The notes beneath the pieces were generated by a model. That model worked only from the letters and a program-made list of their open reading frames with translations. It was not told where the DNA came from and searched no databases. This document shows, in pieces, positions 61,799-64,000 of a stretch of DNA of 64,000 nt (position 1 is the stretch's first letter; each line of letters begins with the position of its first letter). The stretch is taken from assembly GCA_020641055.1 (NCBI GenBank), contig CP067345.1, positions 1,419,317 to 1,483,316 on the forward strand, in the 5' to 3' direction. The translations under genes and the position numbers were made by a program. Source of the DNA: Clostridioides sp. ES-S-0010-02. Lineage in GTDB: Bacteria > Bacillota > Clostridia > Peptostreptococcales > Peptostreptococcaceae.

Positions 61799-62863
61799 AT
61801 GAATAAAATAGAAAAAATAAGAAAGTATCTTAAAGAGTATAATGTAGATGGAATTCTTATTAATAGTTCTACCAATAAGTTTTATATTGGAAATCTATTT
61901 AGTTCATCAGGCTATGTTTTTATAACGAAAGATAAACAATATATAATAGTAGATTTTAGATACTTTGAAGAAGTTAAAAGAAAATCAGATTTATTTGATG
62001 TTATATTAATGGATAAAAATAGAACGTATTTTGATATAATTAATGATATTTGCAGAAATCAAAATATAAAAGAAATTGGCTTTGAAGGAAGTGAAGTATC
62101 TTTTGACTCATATAAAAGTATGAATAACAAATTAAATGTAACTTTAAAATCAATTGATTTATCTACTTTAAGAAAAGAGAAAGATGAAGATGAAATAAAA
62201 TATATAAAAAAAGCTTGTGAAATAGTAGATGCTACGTTTTATCATATAATTGACTTTATAAAAGTTGGTATGACTGAAAGACAAGTAGAAAATGAAATTG
62301 TAAGATTCATAAAAGAATTAGGCGGACAAAAAGAATCATTCGACACTATAGTTGCATCTGGTTTGAGAGGAGCCTTACCTCATGGAAAAGCTAGTGAAAA
62401 AATTATAGAATATGGAGATTTTGTTACATTTGATTTTGGAGCAAAGTATAATAATTATTGTTCAGACATTACTAGAACTATTTGTATGGGAACTACAAAT
62501 AAAGAACTAGAAAAAATATATAATATAGTAAAGAAAGCTAATGAAGAGTGTATAAAGGTTTTAAAGCCAGGTATGACTGCTGGTGAAATAGATAAGGTTG
62601 CAAGAGATATAATTAGTTCATATGGATATGGTGATAATTTTGGACACAATCTGGGTCATGGTGTAGGTATTATGGTTCATGAGTATCCAGCATTAACTTC
62701 AGAATCAAATGAAGTATTAAAAGAAGGCATGGTTGTAACTATAGAGCCTGGTATATATGTGCCAGAACTTGGAGGAGTAAGAATTGAAGATGATGTACTT
62801 ATAACTCAAGATGGGTGTATGAGATTGACTATATCTACCAAAGATTTAATAGTTGTAAATTAA
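61799..62863 (+). CDS. Xaa-Pro aminopeptidase / dipeptidase (M24B)
   Basis: A 354-residue pita-bread metallopeptidase. Residues 1-125 are the creatinase N-domain (IRKYLKEYNVDGILINSSTNKFYIG), then the catalytic domain with metal ligands in TFDFGAKYNNYCSDITRT (two Asp), GHNLGHGVG (His), VTIEPGIYV (Glu) and GGVRIEDDVLIT (Glu). It removes residues before proline in peptides, in the cytoplasm; proline is a key Stickland acceptor in this type of organism. It follows the PTS genes by 104 bases with a hairpin between, and precedes a C-S lyase gene by 56 bases. SD GGGTGGTG. Confidence 0.92.
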   Translation: MNKIEKIRKYLKEYNVDGILINSSTNKFYIGNLFSSSGYVFITKDKQYIIVDFRYFEEVKRKSDLFDVILMDKNRTYFDIINDICRNQNIKEIGFEGSEVSFDSYKSMNNKLNVTLKSIDLSTLRKEKDEDEIKYIKKACEIVDATFYHIIDFIKVGMTERQVENEIVRFIKELGGQKESFDTIVASGLRGALPHGKASEKIIEYGDFVTFDFGAKYNNYCSDITRTICMGTTNKELEKIYNIVKKANEECIKVLKPGMTAGEIDKVARDIISSYGYGDNFGHNLGHGVGIMVHEYPALTSESNEVLKEGMVVTIEPGIYVPELGGVRIEDDVLITQDGCMRLTISTKDLIVVN

Positions 62864-62919
62864 AAATAAATTGTAGCTAAGTATTTTTATAATAATAAGA
62901 AAAGACGAGGTAAATTTAA

Positions 62920-64000
62920 ATGTATAATTTTGATGATAGGCCAGATAGAGTAAGTGAAAAGTGTAGAAAGTGGGATTTAAATATTATAAGAGATAAATTT
63001 GGAGATATTAGAGAAGATTTTGTACCAATGTGGATTGCTGATATGGATTTTAAAATACCAACAGAAATAGAAAGTAAATTTATTGAAGCTGTAAAAAGAG
63101 GTGTATTTGGATATACATACTGTTATGATGAATTTTATGATTCAGTTATTGGGTGGCAAAATGATATGCATAAAGTAAATGTAGAAAGAGAATGGATTAC
63201 ATTGACTTATGGAACTGTGTCAACACTTCACTATGTAGTACAAGCTTTTTGTAAAAAAGGAGATAGTATAATATTAAATACACCAGTTTATGACCCATTT
63301 GAATCATCAGCTAAAAAGCAGGGTGTAAATGTAGTTTGTAATACATTAGATGTGATAAATGATAGATATTATATAAATTTTGATAGATTAGAATCTCAAA
63401 TTAAAGAAAATAAACCTAAGTTAATGATGTTTTGTACACCACATAATCCATCAGGAAGAATTTGGTCAATTGAAGAAATGACGAAAGTAGCAACTATATG
63501 TAAAGAAAACAATGTTATTTTAGTTGCAGATGAAGTACATGCAGAGCATATTCATTATGGCGAATTTAATTCTATTCTTAAGCTTGAAAGGGAACTTTTA
63601 GAAAATATTATCCTATTGACATCACCAAATAAAGGGTTTAATCTTGGAGGATTAAAGACCTCTTATTCAATCGTCATAAATAAGGATATAAGAGATACTT
63701 TTAGAAAGAAACTAAAACAAAATTCTATAACTTCTCCAAATGTATTTGGAATAATAGGATTAATAACAGCTTATGATGAATGTAGAGAGTGGTTAAAGAA
63801 CGTAAATGAGTATATAAAATCAAATTATGAACTTTTAGAGAATTGGGTAAATAAATATGAGAAGATTAAACTAATGAAGATGGAATCGTCTTATTTAGCT
63901 TGGATGGACATAAGCAATCTAGGACTAAGTGCAAGTGAATTTACAGATAGGTTAGCTGTCAATACAGGAGTGCTAATAGAAGATGGAAGTCACTTTGTAA
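62920..64000 (+). CDS. MalY/PatB-type cystathionine beta-lyase (C-S lyase), 3' end outside window
   Basis: An open frame from ATG 62920 (SD GACGAGG) runs off the window end after 360 residues, near the expected full length of about 390. Family features: MYNFDDRPDRVSEKCRKWD, WIADMDFKIP, GYTYCYDEFYDSVIGW, NTPVYDPF, TPHNPSGRIW, ADEVHAEHIHYG and PLP lysine in SPNKGFNLGGLKT. These fold-type I enzymes split cysteine thioethers such as cystathionine into pyruvate, ammonia and a thiol. It probably shares a transcript with the Xaa-Pro peptidase. Substrate is inferred from family only. Confidence 0.88.
   Translation, partial: MYNFDDRPDRVSEKCRKWDLNIIRDKFGDIREDFVPMWIADMDFKIPTEIESKFIEAVKRGVFGYTYCYDEFYDSVIGWQNDMHKVNVEREWITLTYGTVSTLHYVVQAFCKKGDSIILNTPVYDPFESSAKKQGVNVVCNTLDVINDRYYINFDRLESQIKENKPKLMMFCTPHNPSGRIWSIEEMTKVATICKENNVILVADEVHAEHIHYGEFNSILKLERELLENIILLTSPNKGFNLGGLKTSYSIVINKDIRDTFRKKLKQNSITSPNVFGIIGLITAYDECREWLKNVNEYIKSNYELLENWVNKYEKIKLMKMESSYLAWMDISNLGLSASEFTDRLAVNTGVLIEDGSHFV

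Overview
The window is a 64 kb piece of a very AT-rich Firmicutes chromosome, almost certainly Clostridioides difficile or a very close relative. The reasons are strong AGGAGG ribosome binding sites with A/T-ending codons, a surface nucleotidase ending in the sortase signal SPKTG, a selDAB selenium cluster beside an orphan sporulation-type histidine kinase, a PanG-type pantothenate operon, and T-box and manganese riboswitch leaders. The species name is inference from recollection of that genome, not a database match. I see no rRNA, tRNA, CRISPR array, insertion sequence or prophage; the region reads as core chromosome.

Layout. 1-7.5 kb: the end of an MBOAT acyltransferase and its DHHW partner, a cystine-type symporter, a CoA-disulfide reductase-like flavoenzyme, RNase Z and a DUF4846 lipoprotein. 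7.6-18.4 kb: a sortase-anchored 5'-nucleotidase, a two-component system followed by an ABC ATPase and FtsX-type permease, a class V aminotransferase paired with an ECF S component, an AraC regulator and an ABM-like small protein. 18.5-26.1 kb: glycogen branching enzyme, an unlisted 27-residue small ORF and RecX on the minus strand; then nadD-yqeK-rsfS and leuS behind a T-box. 26.2-31.3 kb: asparaginase and aspartate 4-decarboxylase (minus), then threonine deaminase and RidA (plus), an amino-acid breakdown block. 31.4-39.9 kb: TetR-MFS efflux pair, VanY-type carboxypeptidase, a P-type ATPase under a yybP-ykoY (Mn2+) riboswitch, a HisC-like aminotransferase and a Cof hydrolase.

40-47.6 kb: argH behind a T-box, a DUF2325 protein, the panG-panB-panC operon (panG apparently starts at ATT), DacF and ComEA. 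47.7-55 kb: selD, selA and selB, where selD itself carries an in-frame UGA with a SECIS-like hairpin, then the orphan PAS histidine kinase. 55-64 kb: ManA, a PepV-type dipeptidase, a PRD regulator with fructose-family PTS IIA, IIB and IIC, an Xaa-Pro peptidase and a MalY-type C-S lyase cut by the window end.

Themes: amino-acid and peptide use typical of a Stickland fermenter (asparagine, aspartate, threonine, dipeptides, selenium for selenoprotein reductases), cell-surface and peptidoglycan modification, and much RNA-level control (two T-boxes, one Mn riboswitch, a SECIS element, and a hairpin over the panG ribosome binding site). Many genes start at a codon downstream of the longest possible ORF, or at TTG; starts given here follow the Shine-Dalgarno (SD) sequence.
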